Of a stretch of 64,000 bases of DNA, positions 17,712 to 26,202 are shown piece after piece; the stretch's first letter is position 1; every line of letters starts with the position of its first letter. This DNA comes from Vibrio sp. VB16. Lineage in GTDB: Bacteria > Pseudomonadota > Gammaproteobacteria > Enterobacterales > Vibrionaceae. Where the stretch lies: assembly GCF_015594925.2 (NCBI RefSeq), contig NZ_CP087590.1:1054001-1118000 (forward strand). The letters run 5' to 3'. Below the pieces are notes generated by a model that searched no databases, was not told where the DNA came from, and saw nothing but the letters and a program-made list of their open reading frames with translations. Made by a program: the position numbers and the translations under genes.

Positions 17712-17815
17712 GCTGTTACTTCCTTAATTATTCTTATTATAATCATTCGTTTCATTTTGATAATTGAGTAAAATGTAAAATTATAATTCGATTTAACCGA
17801 ATAATGGAGGCGAAG

Positions 17816-18733
17816 GTGGATAAATTTTCTGATATGGAAATGTTCGTGAGTATCGTTAAACATCAAGGGTTAGCGGTTGCTGGACGAGATCTTGGTCTTT
17901 CTCCAGCTACAATGACGGCAAGACTTCAGGCGCTCGAAGAACGGTATGGTGTAAAGTTTCTTAATCGGAGCACAAGGCATTTGTCGTTAACGGACGAGGG
18001 AGCGCTTTATCATAAGGCGTGCCTAGAAATACTCGATAGTGTCGGTGATGTAGAGAATCTTATACAAAACGGCGTTAATGATGTTAAAGGTCCATTAAAA
18101 ATAGTTGCGCCGAAGGACATTGGAAAGCAATATATTTTGAAAATATTGTCTGAGTTTTCGGAAAAGTACCCGGAGGTCGTGCCATACCTGTACTTGAGTG
18201 ACCATATATCAAATATTGCAGAATCTGGTATCGATATTGTGATTCGTTATGGTGAGCTTGATGACAGTAGCCTCATATCCAGAAGGCTATCGCCAAGCCA
18301 AAGAGTTCTGTGCGCATCACCAGCCTATCTCACGAAATACGGGACCCCCATAAAACCACAAGATCTGACGGGTCATGACTGTCTAGCTATGGTTCGCAAT
18401 GGAGAGGAATTGAAGACATGGCACTTCCGGGAGCAAAACGCAAAGGAGTCAATAACAGTGGTTGCGAAGAGATTCTCAGATGATGGTGAGGTTATTAGAC
18501 AATGGGCATTGGATGGTGCGGGGATAGCACTCAAATCATTATTAGATGTGCAAGATGATATTAACAATCAACGTCTTGTTGTCGTACTCGATGGGTATAT
18601 GACGAACTTTAACGCATCTACTTTGGCGTCAAGTGCAGACTTGCATGTTGTGTATGTTAGCAAAAAATATCAACCAAAACGGATCAGGCTATTCTTGGAT
18701 TTTCTTTTTGAAAGATTTAGTGAGTTAGTGTAG
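17816..18733 (+). CDS. LysR-family transcriptional regulator
   Basis: About 305 residues. The N-terminal winged helix reads FSDMEMFVSIVKHQGLAVAG, then LGLSPATMTARLQALEERYG and FLNRSTRHLSLTDEG. An inducer-binding domain from about residue 90 has the periplasmic-binding-protein fold. The start is GTG at 17816, with GGAGG at 17806-17810 directly upstream; the ATG at 17804 overlaps that site. It is of the CrgA/AaeR-like subgroup by N-terminal pattern. Its divergent position argues that it regulates the Old Yellow Enzyme, probably in response to an electrophile. The inducer is unknown. Confidence 0.9.
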   Translation: MDKFSDMEMFVSIVKHQGLAVAGRDLGLSPATMTARLQALEERYGVKFLNRSTRHLSLTDEGALYHKACLEILDSVGDVENLIQNGVNDVKGPLKIVAPKDIGKQYILKILSEFSEKYPEVVPYLYLSDHISNIAESGIDIVIRYGELDDSSLISRRLSPSQRVLCASPAYLTKYGTPIKPQDLTGHDCLAMVRNGEELKTWHFREQNAKESITVVAKRFSDDGEVIRQWALDGAGIALKSLLDVQDDINNQRLVVVLDGYMTNFNASTLASSADLHVVYVSKKYQPKRIRLFLDFLFERFSELV

Positions 18734-18804
18734 TGGTGCGATGGATGTGGCTACAGGTAATGGTATATATCATTGAGTACGCCTTAGCGTGAAGTATTTC
18801 TGAC

Positions 18805-19701
18805 TTATTTACATTGCTCTCGCCGAAACGCGGCAGGTGTTATTCCAACGCGTAATTTGAATTGCTGGGATAGGTGTTGCTGTGATGAAAAACCACATGC
18901 GAATGCGACATCGGTTAAAGACATCGCCTGACGAGAAAGTAATTGTTTAGACAACACAATACGGCGAGATAGAACATATTGATGTGGGGAACACCCAAAG
19001 CTTATTTTGAACATTCTAGCGAAATGAAAATCACTTAAATGAGTGAGTTTAGCCAGTTCATTTAATGTGAAAGAGTGAGACACATTTTCTTCAATAAAAT
19101 CTATTGCTCGTTGTTGATTGATAGGCGATAAGCCACTGGTGCTGAGTGGTGTTTTTATTGGCTGGTGGCAATGCTGACGAACGAGATGAAGCAGCAATAC
19201 TTGTTGTAAATGAGACACCATCAGTTTATCTGTTGGACTTTCCCAATTAAGTTTTAGCATGGACTCTCGAATAAGCTGATTAGTAAATGGGTCATCAACA
19301 TAGGTAAGTTCTTTTAATTCTATATGACGACCTTCTTTATCGAATACCTGTTCAGAAAAATTATGTAGATGATCTTGTTCAAAATAGAAATGAAAAAAAC
19401 GAAAAGGATCGGAAAACGACCAACTAGACCGGTGACCTTTCGGCATTAAACACAACTTATTCGCCCCTCCAAATGCGTTACCTGATCTCATAATTCGTTG
19501 GGTATTTTGACCGCCTTCCAAATAGTAGCTCAATGTATGGTGGTCAGGCTTGTCATAGCTCGCCCTGCCATGGCTATTACTCCAAACAGCAGAACCCATA
19601 CCGTTGTCCTGCCATAATTCCTTATGTAAAGTAGCCGTATTGTTTGTCAACACGTTGAATACTTGTTTGCTTTTTGGCCTTAGAGGCAATCCTTTGTACA
19701 T
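18805..19701 (-). CDS. AraC-family transcriptional regulator
   Basis: About 298 residues. An N-terminal cupin-like sensor (residues 1-170, HHTLSYYLEGGQNTQRIM) is followed by two C-terminal helix-turn-helix units: FTLNELAKLTHLSDFHFARM and MSLTDVAFACGFSSQQHLSQ, ending with FKLRVGITPAAFRRE. The ATG at 19701 is chosen because AAGGAG lies just upstream; a GTG six bases earlier would overlap that ribosome site. It is divergent from an EamA transporter and probably activates or represses it through the direct repeats at 19750-19802. Confidence 0.9.
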   Translation of the reverse strand: MYKGLPLRPKSKQVFNVLTNNTATLHKELWQDNGMGSAVWSNSHGRASYDKPDHHTLSYYLEGGQNTQRIMRSGNAFGGANKLCLMPKGHRSSWSFSDPFRFFHFYFEQDHLHNFSEQVFDKEGRHIELKELTYVDDPFTNQLIRESMLKLNWESPTDKLMVSHLQQVLLLHLVRQHCHQPIKTPLSTSGLSPINQQRAIDFIEENVSHSFTLNELAKLTHLSDFHFARMFKISFGCSPHQYVLSRRIVLSKQLLSRQAMSLTDVAFACGFSSQQHLSQQFKLRVGITPAAFRREQCK

Positions 19702-19749
19702 CGACACTCCTTAATTAATCTGTAATTTAATATACAGGTTGGGGCTCTT

Positions 19750-19802
19750 TATAAAAACAGAGGAAAAAAGAAAACCGCAAGAATCTATAAAAACAGCAGG
19801 AA
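19750..19802. promoter_or_regulatory. Direct repeats in the AraC/EamA divergent region
   Basis: TATAAAAACAGAGGAA (19750-19765) and TATAAAAACAGCAGGAA (19786-19802) differ by one inserted base and are 36 bp apart. Same-orientation repeats are typical of AraC-family binding sites. Confidence 0.55.
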
Positions 19803-19876
19803 TATAAACGCACACCGGGCTTCAGACCGATACTATGAAACGATACGACAATAATTTGACGAAGGTGAGTAAGACG

Positions 19877-20779
19877 ATGAACAGTATTCTATACACGATA
19901 ACGGTCTTTATATGGGGGTCGACCTGGCTTGCTATTTCGTATCAACTTGGTGATACACCTGTTGTGGTGTCTGTGGGTTGGAGGTTTGGTCTTGCTTCAA
20001 TCGTGTTATTTACCATTTTGATTTTTCGTAATGCATTACCGAAACTGTCTATAGAAAACCATAAGACCGCAGCGTTACTTGGTCTCTGTTTATTTTCAAA
20101 CAACTTTCTTTGTTTTTACGCTGCAACACAATATCTACCTAGTGGTTTGAATGCTGTTGTGTTCTCACTCGCGCCCATTTTGAATGCTCTTAATCTCTGG
20201 GTTTTGGAAAAACATCGCCCATCAGGCCCGTTTTTACAAGGTGCATTGATGGGCTTTATTGGCGTTGTCCTTCTTTTTGTGTCTCAATTTTTAGGTACTG
20301 AGATGGACTGGACTATTTTGTTAGGTTTGCTTCTTAGCTTTTTAGGGACGTGTTTGTTTTCAGTAGGCAATATGGTCTCTGCTCGAGCTCAAAAAAAGAA
20401 GATGCCACTGTTACCAACTACCGCATGGGCTATGGGCTACGGTTCAGTGTATCTATTTGTTATCGCTCTAATGTTCGGATTACCTCTGGGTATTACTATG
20501 ACACCAATGTATCTTTCGGCACTGGTTTACCTCGCCATCATTGGGTCTGTCATTGGGTTTAATACTTATCTTGCTTTGGTGGGGAGGATAGGTGCAGCGA
20601 AAGCCGCCTATTGCACGGTTCTATTTCCTCTCGTTGCACTATCATTATCTACACTATTTGAAAGCTATGAGTGGACATGGCTATCGGCACTTGGCGTCAC
20701 CTTGGTGTTAGCGGGTAATCTACGTGTGTTTGGAATTCCTGAGCCAATTAAACGTTGGTACAATGCTATTCTTGCCTGA
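19877..20779 (+). CDS. EamA-family (DMT) transporter
   Basis: About 300 residues with ten predicted membrane helices in two EamA repeats (SILYTITVFIWGSTWLAISY at the start; GSVIGFNTYLALVGRIGAAK, then AAYCTVLFPLVALSLSTLFE in the second). DMT-superfamily members mostly export metabolites or drugs. The ATG at 19877 is preferred to 19835 because AAGGTGAG at 19862-19869 precedes it and the first helix then starts at once. The divergent AraC regulator probably senses the substrate. The substrate is unknown. Confidence 0.88.
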   Translation: MNSILYTITVFIWGSTWLAISYQLGDTPVVVSVGWRFGLASIVLFTILIFRNALPKLSIENHKTAALLGLCLFSNNFLCFYAATQYLPSGLNAVVFSLAPILNALNLWVLEKHRPSGPFLQGALMGFIGVVLLFVSQFLGTEMDWTILLGLLLSFLGTCLFSVGNMVSARAQKKKMPLLPTTAWAMGYGSVYLFVIALMFGLPLGITMTPMYLSALVYLAIIGSVIGFNTYLALVGRIGAAKAAYCTVLFPLVALSLSTLFESYEWTWLSALGVTLVLAGNLRVFGIPEPIKRWYNAILA

Positions 20780-20924
20780 AAGTCCGTGTTTTAGCGTGTC
20801 TCTCAGTATTGATAACGGAGCTTAGAATTCGGGTTGATAAAAACTATTCTTTATGAATATAGTTTATAAATGATGACTAAATGCTACGGCTTCAATCGGT
20901 GTTGAGGCACAATATGGAGGGTGT

Positions 20925-21098
20925 ATGACCAAGAATAATAAAATGGGTCTGGGTATTGCACTTGGCGCTGGATTAGGCGTTATATTTGGTGAATTTCTGT
21001 TTGATAATGATGGTATGGGAATCTCTATAGGCGCTTTCATCGGTATTCTATTGGCCGCTATACTGCCCAGTACATCCAGAACAGACAAGAAAAAATAA
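20925..21098 (+). CDS. 57-residue glycine-rich membrane protein
   Basis: A short open frame starting MTKNNKMGLGIALGAGLGVI and ending in a basic tail TSRTDKKK. GGAGG at 20916-20920 is ideally spaced before the ATG. Two hydrophobic segments with regular small residues (GLGIALGAGLGVIFGE and GISIGAFIGILLAAIL) suggest a hairpin of two membrane helices of glycine-zipper type. No function is known. It stands alone after the EamA gene. Confidence 0.65.
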   Translation: MTKNNKMGLGIALGAGLGVIFGEFLFDNDGMGISIGAFIGILLAAILPSTSRTDKKK

Positions 21099-21175
21099 TG
21101 AAGTACGCTATAACATAACAAGAGTCAGTTAGAATATGATGAAACTTATCCAATTGAATAGATTTCAAATGAGGG

Positions 21176-21403
21176 TTGGGGTCTGCTACTTTTGCCGTGC
21201 AGCAGTTGTCCCAAATCGCATTTGACTCTGGCTTAGTTAAGACGGTTGTTGCATCGATTTCCTCAGACAACAAAGCGTCGTTAAGTGTGGTTCGAAAAAA
21301 TGGTTTTTCATATAAAGAATTGATAATCGACGAAGAAGGTGAAGAACTTGAATTGTGGCAATTGGACATTATGCTTGAAGCTAAATTAAAGCAATGTCTT
21401 TAG
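21176..21403 (+). pseudogene. C-terminal remnant of a GNAT acetyltransferase
   Basis: An in-frame stop (TGA 21170-21172) lies just before this frame. The translation GSATFAVQQLSQIAFDSGLV followed by VASISSDNKASLSVVRKNGF is the C-terminal half of a RimJ/RimL-type acetyltransferase, starting inside the acetyl-CoA motif. The N-terminal domain is not present upstream in any frame. This is best read as a truncated gene; expression of a 75-residue product from TTG is unlikely. Confidence 0.7.
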
Positions 21404-21441
21404 CCAGAGAAGAGTAAAGGATATAAGGGAATGAGAGAAAA

Positions 21442-21741
21442 ATGATTCGTCATCTAATGCTGGTGGAAATGAAACCAGAAGCCACGACCAATGAAATTGA
21501 GATAGCAAAGCAGGCTTTTATCGATATTCCGACTAAGATTGCAGGAATTGAGGCGGTAGAGTGGGGTACGAATAATAGTCCAGAAGGTAAAAATAAGGCC
21601 TACGATTTAGCGATCGTGATGACATTTACGGACGATAGTGCTCGTAATATTTATCTGACTCACCGAGAGCACGATGCCCTCAAGGTCCATTTTAAGAAGA
21701 TAATCCAAGATATTGTTGTTCTGGACTATACGGTGTATTAA
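21442..21741 (+). CDS. Dabb (stress-responsive A/B barrel) protein
   Basis: A 99-residue single-domain protein: MIRHLMLVEMKPEATTNEIE at the start, IAGIEAVEWGTNNSPEGKNK in the middle and YDLAIVMTFTDDSARNIYLT towards the end, with HREHDALK. These are the conserved Dabb positions. The family forms dimeric ferredoxin-like barrels; bacterial members have no settled role. Cytoplasmic. It ends at a bidirectional terminator shared with metG. Confidence 0.85.
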   Translation: MIRHLMLVEMKPEATTNEIEIAKQAFIDIPTKIAGIEAVEWGTNNSPEGKNKAYDLAIVMTFTDDSARNIYLTHREHDALKVHFKKIIQDIVVLDYTVY

Positions 21742-21810
21742 GTCACCAATTTACTTAGCTTGATATATGTTTGTGGCCAAATAAGATACGGCGCACTAAT
21801 TGCGTAACGA

Positions 21811-21845
21811 AAAAAGAGGTAGTCCGGAAATGGGCTACCTCTTTC
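21811..21845. terminator. Bidirectional terminator between the Dabb gene and metG
   Basis: Stem AGAGGTAG...CTACCTCT with inner CC/GG pairs and A/T-runs on both sides (AAAAA before, TTTCT after), serving the convergent genes. Confidence 0.8.
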
Positions 21846-21898
21846 TACGAGTAGTTAAATTTAACTGGCTAATCAATGTCAATTAACCAGTGATGGTA

Positions 21899-23944
21899 TT
21901 ACATCACACGCATGCCTGGTAGAGCACCTTCATGCGGCTCTAATATCCAAAGGTCATTTCCACCCGGCCCGGCGGCTAAAACCATGCCTTCCGACATACC
22001 GAATTTCATCTTACGTGGTTTTAGGTTCGCCACCATAACGGTATGTTTTCCGATTAGATCTTCAGGCTTATAAGCCGATTTGATACCGGCGAATACTTGA
22101 CGCGTCTCACCACCAATATCAAGCTCAAGCTTGAGCAATTTGTTGGCTTTAGGTACGGCTTCGCAAGACACTATTTTAGCGATTCGTAGATCAACTTTAG
22201 CAAAGTCATCAAATTCTATTTCATCGGCGACGGGGTCTTTGCTCAGCTCGGTCTCAGGTGCGGCTGCTTTTTCTTTCGCTGCTTGTTCTGCGGCCGCGTC
22301 TTCTTTTGACGCCTCAGTCATTGCTTCAACATTTTTAGGGTCGATACGATTGAATAAGGCTTTAAATTTCGTGATGTCATGGTCAACAAGAGGTTCAGCC
22401 ATGCCATCCCAAGTAAGTTCTTGGTTTAAGAACGCCTCTGTTCTTGCGGCTAGATCCGGCATCACAGGTTTGAGATACGTAATAAGCACGCGGAATAGGT
22501 TAATACCAACAGAACAGATATCTTGCAGTTCTTGGTCTTGACCTTCCGTTTTAGCCACGACCCACGGGGCTTTTTCGTCCACATATTGATTGGCTTTATC
22601 CGCTAGCGCCGTTATTTCTCGAATAGCACGACTAAACTCACGCGATTCATATAACCCAGCAATTTTCTCAGCAGCAGCGACAAATTCAGCATACAATTCA
22701 GGTTCTGCAAATTGAGCGGACAACTTCCCTTCAAATCGCTTGGTAATAAAGCCTGCATTTCGTGACGCTAGATTGACAATCTTATTGACGACATCTGCGT
22801 TAACTCGTTGTGTGAAATCTTCTAGGTTAAGGTCTAGATCATCAATACGATTATTTAATTTAGCGGCATAATAATAACGTAAACATTCAGGGTCTAAGTG
22901 CTTCAGGTAAGTTGCTGCTTTAATAAACGTCCCTTTCGACTTGGACATTTTTGCCCCATTAACCGTGACATAACCGTGTACGAATACATTATTCGGTTTA
23001 CGGAACCCTGCTCCGTCTAGCATCGCAGGCCAGAAAAGGCTATGGAAATAGACGATGTCTTTACCGATAAAGTGATAAAGCTCGGTAGTGCTATCTTCGG
23101 CCCAATATTCATCAAAGTTAAGGTCATCTCTTTTGTTACACAGATTCTTAAATGAACCCATATAACCGATTGGAGCATCAAGCCAGACATAGAAAAACTT
23201 GTTCTTTTCACCTGGGATTTCAAATCCAAAATAAGGAGCATCGCGAGAGATATCCCACTGTTTCAGTCCAGATTCAAACCATTCTTGCATTTTATTGGCA
23301 GTTTCAGTTTGAAGAGAGCCAGAACGCGTCCACGTTTTAAGCATGCTTTCAAATTGTGGCAGGTCAAAAAAGAAGTGTTCAGAATCTTTCATCACTGGCG
23401 TCGCACCAGAGACCGCTGATTTCGGGTCTATCAAATCTGTTGGGCTGTAAGTCTCACCACAGTTATCGCAGTTGTCGCCATATTGGTCTTCAGATTTACA
23501 CTTCGGACAGGTTCCCTTTACGAAACGGTCTGGCAGAAACATCTCTTTTTCAGGGTCAAATAACTGAGAAATAGTTCGGCTAGAAATGAAGCCACTCTCT
23601 TTAAGTCGAGTGTATATCAACCCTGCTAACTCGCGGTTCTCATCGCTATGAGTACTGTGATAATTGTCAAAGCTAATATCAAAGCCAGCAAAATCTTTTT
23701 GATGCTCTTCACTTACAGCAGCGATCATTTCTTCTGGTGATATTCCCATCTGCTGCGCTTTTAGCATGATTGGTGTGCCATGAGCATCGTCCGCACAGAT
23801 GAAGTTTACTGTGTTGCCTCGTAGCCTTTGGTATCGAACCCAGATATCTGCTTGGATATGCTCAAGCATATGACCAAGATGGATTGAACCGTTAGCGTAC
23901 GGAAGGGCACAAGTTACCAAAAGTTTTCTTGGATCAGTTGCCAT
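21899..23944 (-). CDS. metG: Methionyl-tRNA synthetase
   Basis: A 681-residue enzyme (E. coli about 677) that charges tRNA-Met. The class I HIGH motif appears as HLGH in CALPYANGSIHLGHMLEH. A four-cysteine zinc knuckle lies at about 145-160 (CPKC and CDNC). KMSKSKG is present. An Ala/Glu/Lys-rich linker (about 548-575) leads to the C-terminal tRNA-binding dimerisation domain (FAKVDLRIAKIVSCEAVPKA, then PRKMKFGMSEGMVLAAG). All catalytic parts are intact. It is divergent from apbC, as in other gamma-proteobacteria. Confidence 0.98.
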   Translation of the reverse strand: MATDPRKLLVTCALPYANGSIHLGHMLEHIQADIWVRYQRLRGNTVNFICADDAHGTPIMLKAQQMGISPEEMIAAVSEEHQKDFAGFDISFDNYHSTHSDENRELAGLIYTRLKESGFISSRTISQLFDPEKEMFLPDRFVKGTCPKCKSEDQYGDNCDNCGETYSPTDLIDPKSAVSGATPVMKDSEHFFFDLPQFESMLKTWTRSGSLQTETANKMQEWFESGLKQWDISRDAPYFGFEIPGEKNKFFYVWLDAPIGYMGSFKNLCNKRDDLNFDEYWAEDSTTELYHFIGKDIVYFHSLFWPAMLDGAGFRKPNNVFVHGYVTVNGAKMSKSKGTFIKAATYLKHLDPECLRYYYAAKLNNRIDDLDLNLEDFTQRVNADVVNKIVNLASRNAGFITKRFEGKLSAQFAEPELYAEFVAAAEKIAGLYESREFSRAIREITALADKANQYVDEKAPWVVAKTEGQDQELQDICSVGINLFRVLITYLKPVMPDLAARTEAFLNQELTWDGMAEPLVDHDITKFKALFNRIDPKNVEAMTEASKEDAAAEQAAKEKAAAPETELSKDPVADEIEFDDFAKVDLRIAKIVSCEAVPKANKLLKLELDIGGETRQVFAGIKSAYKPEDLIGKHTVMVANLKPRKMKFGMSEGMVLAAGPGGNDLWILEPHEGALPGMRVM

Positions 23945-24163
23945 ACTTAATAATTCACTTTAATTAGGAGATAAAAATCAGGTTGTAATACTACCTTATA
24001 CAAGGCTTTACTCCAAGAATGTAAACATTTATTCCACGAAGTTTTTGGGGTTTAGCTGTGGAGGTTCGAGTGTTAGCATGTAAGAAATGAATAAAATTCA
24101 ATTCGATATCCAAATAGAACGAATAATTTGTTTGTCATGATGGGTATTACTAGGAGCAAATGC

Positions 24164-25228
24164 ATGTCTATATTCGATTCAAAAGAAGAACTTGTCGGCT
24201 GGCTAAATCAATTTCAGCATCCTCTGCTCATCGAACGTTGGGCCGAAGACTCATCCATTGTAAAGCGGCTAAAAAATGGCAGCGTGAGCATAGAATTACC
24301 ATTTTATTCATTGGATTTACATCGTTCACTCATTCGTTGGGTTGAGAACCAAGATGTTGATGCACAAAGAGTGTCCGTTTCTATTAATGTTGCAGCATTG
24401 GAAACAGTGGTTAATTCGGAACTTTCTAACATAAAGAACATCATCGCCGTCACCTCAGCGAAAGGAGGTGTCGGTAAATCAACGACGGCGGTAAACCTCG
24501 CGTTGGCTTTAAGTACTCAAGGCGCCCAAGTGGGTTTACTTGATGCTGATATCTACGGGCCATCGGTACCAATGATGCTTGGCAAAGAAGATGAGTCGCC
24601 GGAAGTGCGTGATAATCAATTTATGATCCCGATTGAGTCATGTGGTATTTACACCAATTCGATAGGCTATTTGGTTGATAAGGCAGAAGCGGCTATTTGG
24701 CGTGGACCAATGGCTTCTAAGGCGCTAGCGCAGTTGTTGAATGAGACCGATTGGCCACCATTAGACTATTTGGTGATTGATATGCCACCAGGCACGGGTG
24801 ATGTGCAACTGACACTTTCCCAGAGCATCCCTGTAACCGGTGCTGTGATTGTTACCACACCACAAGATCTCGCGTTAGCCGATGTTCGTAAAGGGTTGGC
24901 AATGTTCGAGAAAGTCGATGTTCCTGTCATTGGGGTTATTGAGAATATGAGCTATCACATCTGTAGTCATTGTGGTGAAAAAGAGCACATATTCGGTCAA
25001 AATGGGGCAGTAAAAGTGGCGCAGGAGTTTGGTGCGAGTTTGTTGGCTCAAATTCCACTGCATATTTCGATGCGTGAAGATATCGATGCTGGTAAACCGA
25101 CCGTTTATGCACGTCCGGATAGCGAACATGCCCAGATATACTTGCAATTGGCAGAAAAAATGGCGAGCAGTATGTATTGGTCGGGGAGTGCTAAACCAAA
25201 AAGCATCCCTTTTACAAATCTAAGTTAA
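24164..25228 (+). CDS. apbC: Iron-sulfur cluster carrier ATPase ApbC/Mrp
   Basis: About 354 residues. A short N-terminal domain precedes a MinD-type ATPase with the deviant Walker A SAKGGVGKSTTAVNLALAL, switch DADIYGPSVP, DMPPGTGDVQL, and the cluster-binding CSHC pair near residue 270. It carries and transfers Fe-S clusters in the cytosol. The ATG at 24164 is preferred because AGGAG at 24152-24156 is well placed; earlier starts add a tail not seen in the family. It is divergent from metG, a conserved pairing. Confidence 0.95.
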   Translation: MSIFDSKEELVGWLNQFQHPLLIERWAEDSSIVKRLKNGSVSIELPFYSLDLHRSLIRWVENQDVDAQRVSVSINVAALETVVNSELSNIKNIIAVTSAKGGVGKSTTAVNLALALSTQGAQVGLLDADIYGPSVPMMLGKEDESPEVRDNQFMIPIESCGIYTNSIGYLVDKAEAAIWRGPMASKALAQLLNETDWPPLDYLVIDMPPGTGDVQLTLSQSIPVTGAVIVTTPQDLALADVRKGLAMFEKVDVPVIGVIENMSYHICSHCGEKEHIFGQNGAVKVAQEFGASLLAQIPLHISMREDIDAGKPTVYARPDSEHAQIYLQLAEKMASSMYWSGSAKPKSIPFTNLS

Positions 25229-25388
25229 ATCGACGTTTGTAAAATATAATTGGGTAATTTTGATAGGTAGCTGTACGGTTTTGCTTCTTTATTATCGTAT
25301 AGCTGCATTCTCTTGATACAAATCCTAGTATCTGGCCAGAGTAATCTCTATAATTATACGGTTTATTCCATTGTCCCAAGTGTAGATC

Positions 25389-26030
25389 ATGTCTGAAAAT
25401 AATAATTGCGTCATCGTAGGTATTGCTGGCGCGTCTGCGTCCGGAAAGAGTTTAATCGCAAGTACAATTTATAATGAATTGAAAGCCAAGGTCGGCGATC
25501 ACCAAATTGGTGTTATAACAGAGGATTGCTACTACCAAGATCAAAGCGACTTGAGTATGGAGGATCGAGTAAAAACAAATTATGACCATCCGAATGCTCT
25601 CGATCATGACTTGCTGTGTGATCACTTAGAGGCGTTGATGAAAGGGGAAACGGTTGAGATCCCTGAGTATAGCTATACGGAGCATACTCGTGTAAAGCAA
25701 ACAACAAAGTTTACCCCGAAAAAAGTAATTATTTTGGAAGGCATTTTGCTATTAACAGAACCAAGGTTACGTAGTTTAATGCATGCTTCTATCTTTATGG
25801 ATACGCCACTAGACATATGCTTACTTCGACGAGTGACTCGCGATGTGCAAGAGCGTGGCAGAACGATGGAATCAGTTTTGAAACAATATCAAAAGACGGT
25901 TCGACCTATGTTTATGCAGTTTATTGAGCCATCGAAACAATATGCAGATATCATCGTTCCTCGTGGTGGAAAAAACAGAATCGCTATCGATGTATTGAAA
26001 GCTCATATTGGTAAATTATTGACTTCTTAA
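25389..26030 (+). CDS. udk: Uridine kinase
   Basis: A 213-residue enzyme that phosphorylates uridine and cytidine in pyrimidine salvage. The P-loop is GIAGASASGKSLIAS. Further conserved blocks are ITEDCYYQDQSDLSMEDRVK, TNYDHPNALDHDLL, and VIILEGILLLTEPRLR followed by DTPLDICLLRRVTRD. Length is typical. It ends at a terminator (26091-26118), and asmA follows. Confidence 0.97.
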   Translation: MSENNNCVIVGIAGASASGKSLIASTIYNELKAKVGDHQIGVITEDCYYQDQSDLSMEDRVKTNYDHPNALDHDLLCDHLEALMKGETVEIPEYSYTEHTRVKQTTKFTPKKVIILEGILLLTEPRLRSLMHASIFMDTPLDICLLRRVTRDVQERGRTMESVLKQYQKTVRPMFMQFIEPSKQYADIIVPRGGKNRIAIDVLKAHIGKLLTS

Positions 26031-26090
26031 TTTTAAGATAATGAGCAGTTAACAGGCTTATTGCACTAAATTAATAATATGTAGTTGAAT

Positions 26091-26118
26091 AAATGGCACT
26101 TTATGTGCCATTTTCTGT
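26091..26118 (+). terminator. Terminator after udk
   Basis: Stem AAATGGCAC (26091-26099) with GTGCCATTT (26105-26113), loop TTTAT, followed by a short T-rich tail. Confidence 0.7.
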
Positions 26119-26165
26119 CTTAAGAAAACAATATTATTATACCTATAATTTATTATTGCTAGGAC

Positions 26166-26187
26166 GAGGCCGCTGCCTCATTTTTTT
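26166..26187 (+). terminator. Terminator-like hairpin just before asmA
   Basis: GC-rich stem GAGGC (26166-26170) with GCCTC (26175-26179), loop CGCT, followed by A and seven T. It ends 15 bp before the asmA start codon, and TATAAT lies at 26144-26149. It could attenuate asmA or end a short RNA. Confidence 0.5.
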
Positions 26188-26202
26188 GCAAAGGAAAAGT
26201 GA

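Noticed and set aside
22131..22541. 136-codon plus-strand frame within metG
   Set aside because: Antisense shadow of the Ala-rich linker of metG.
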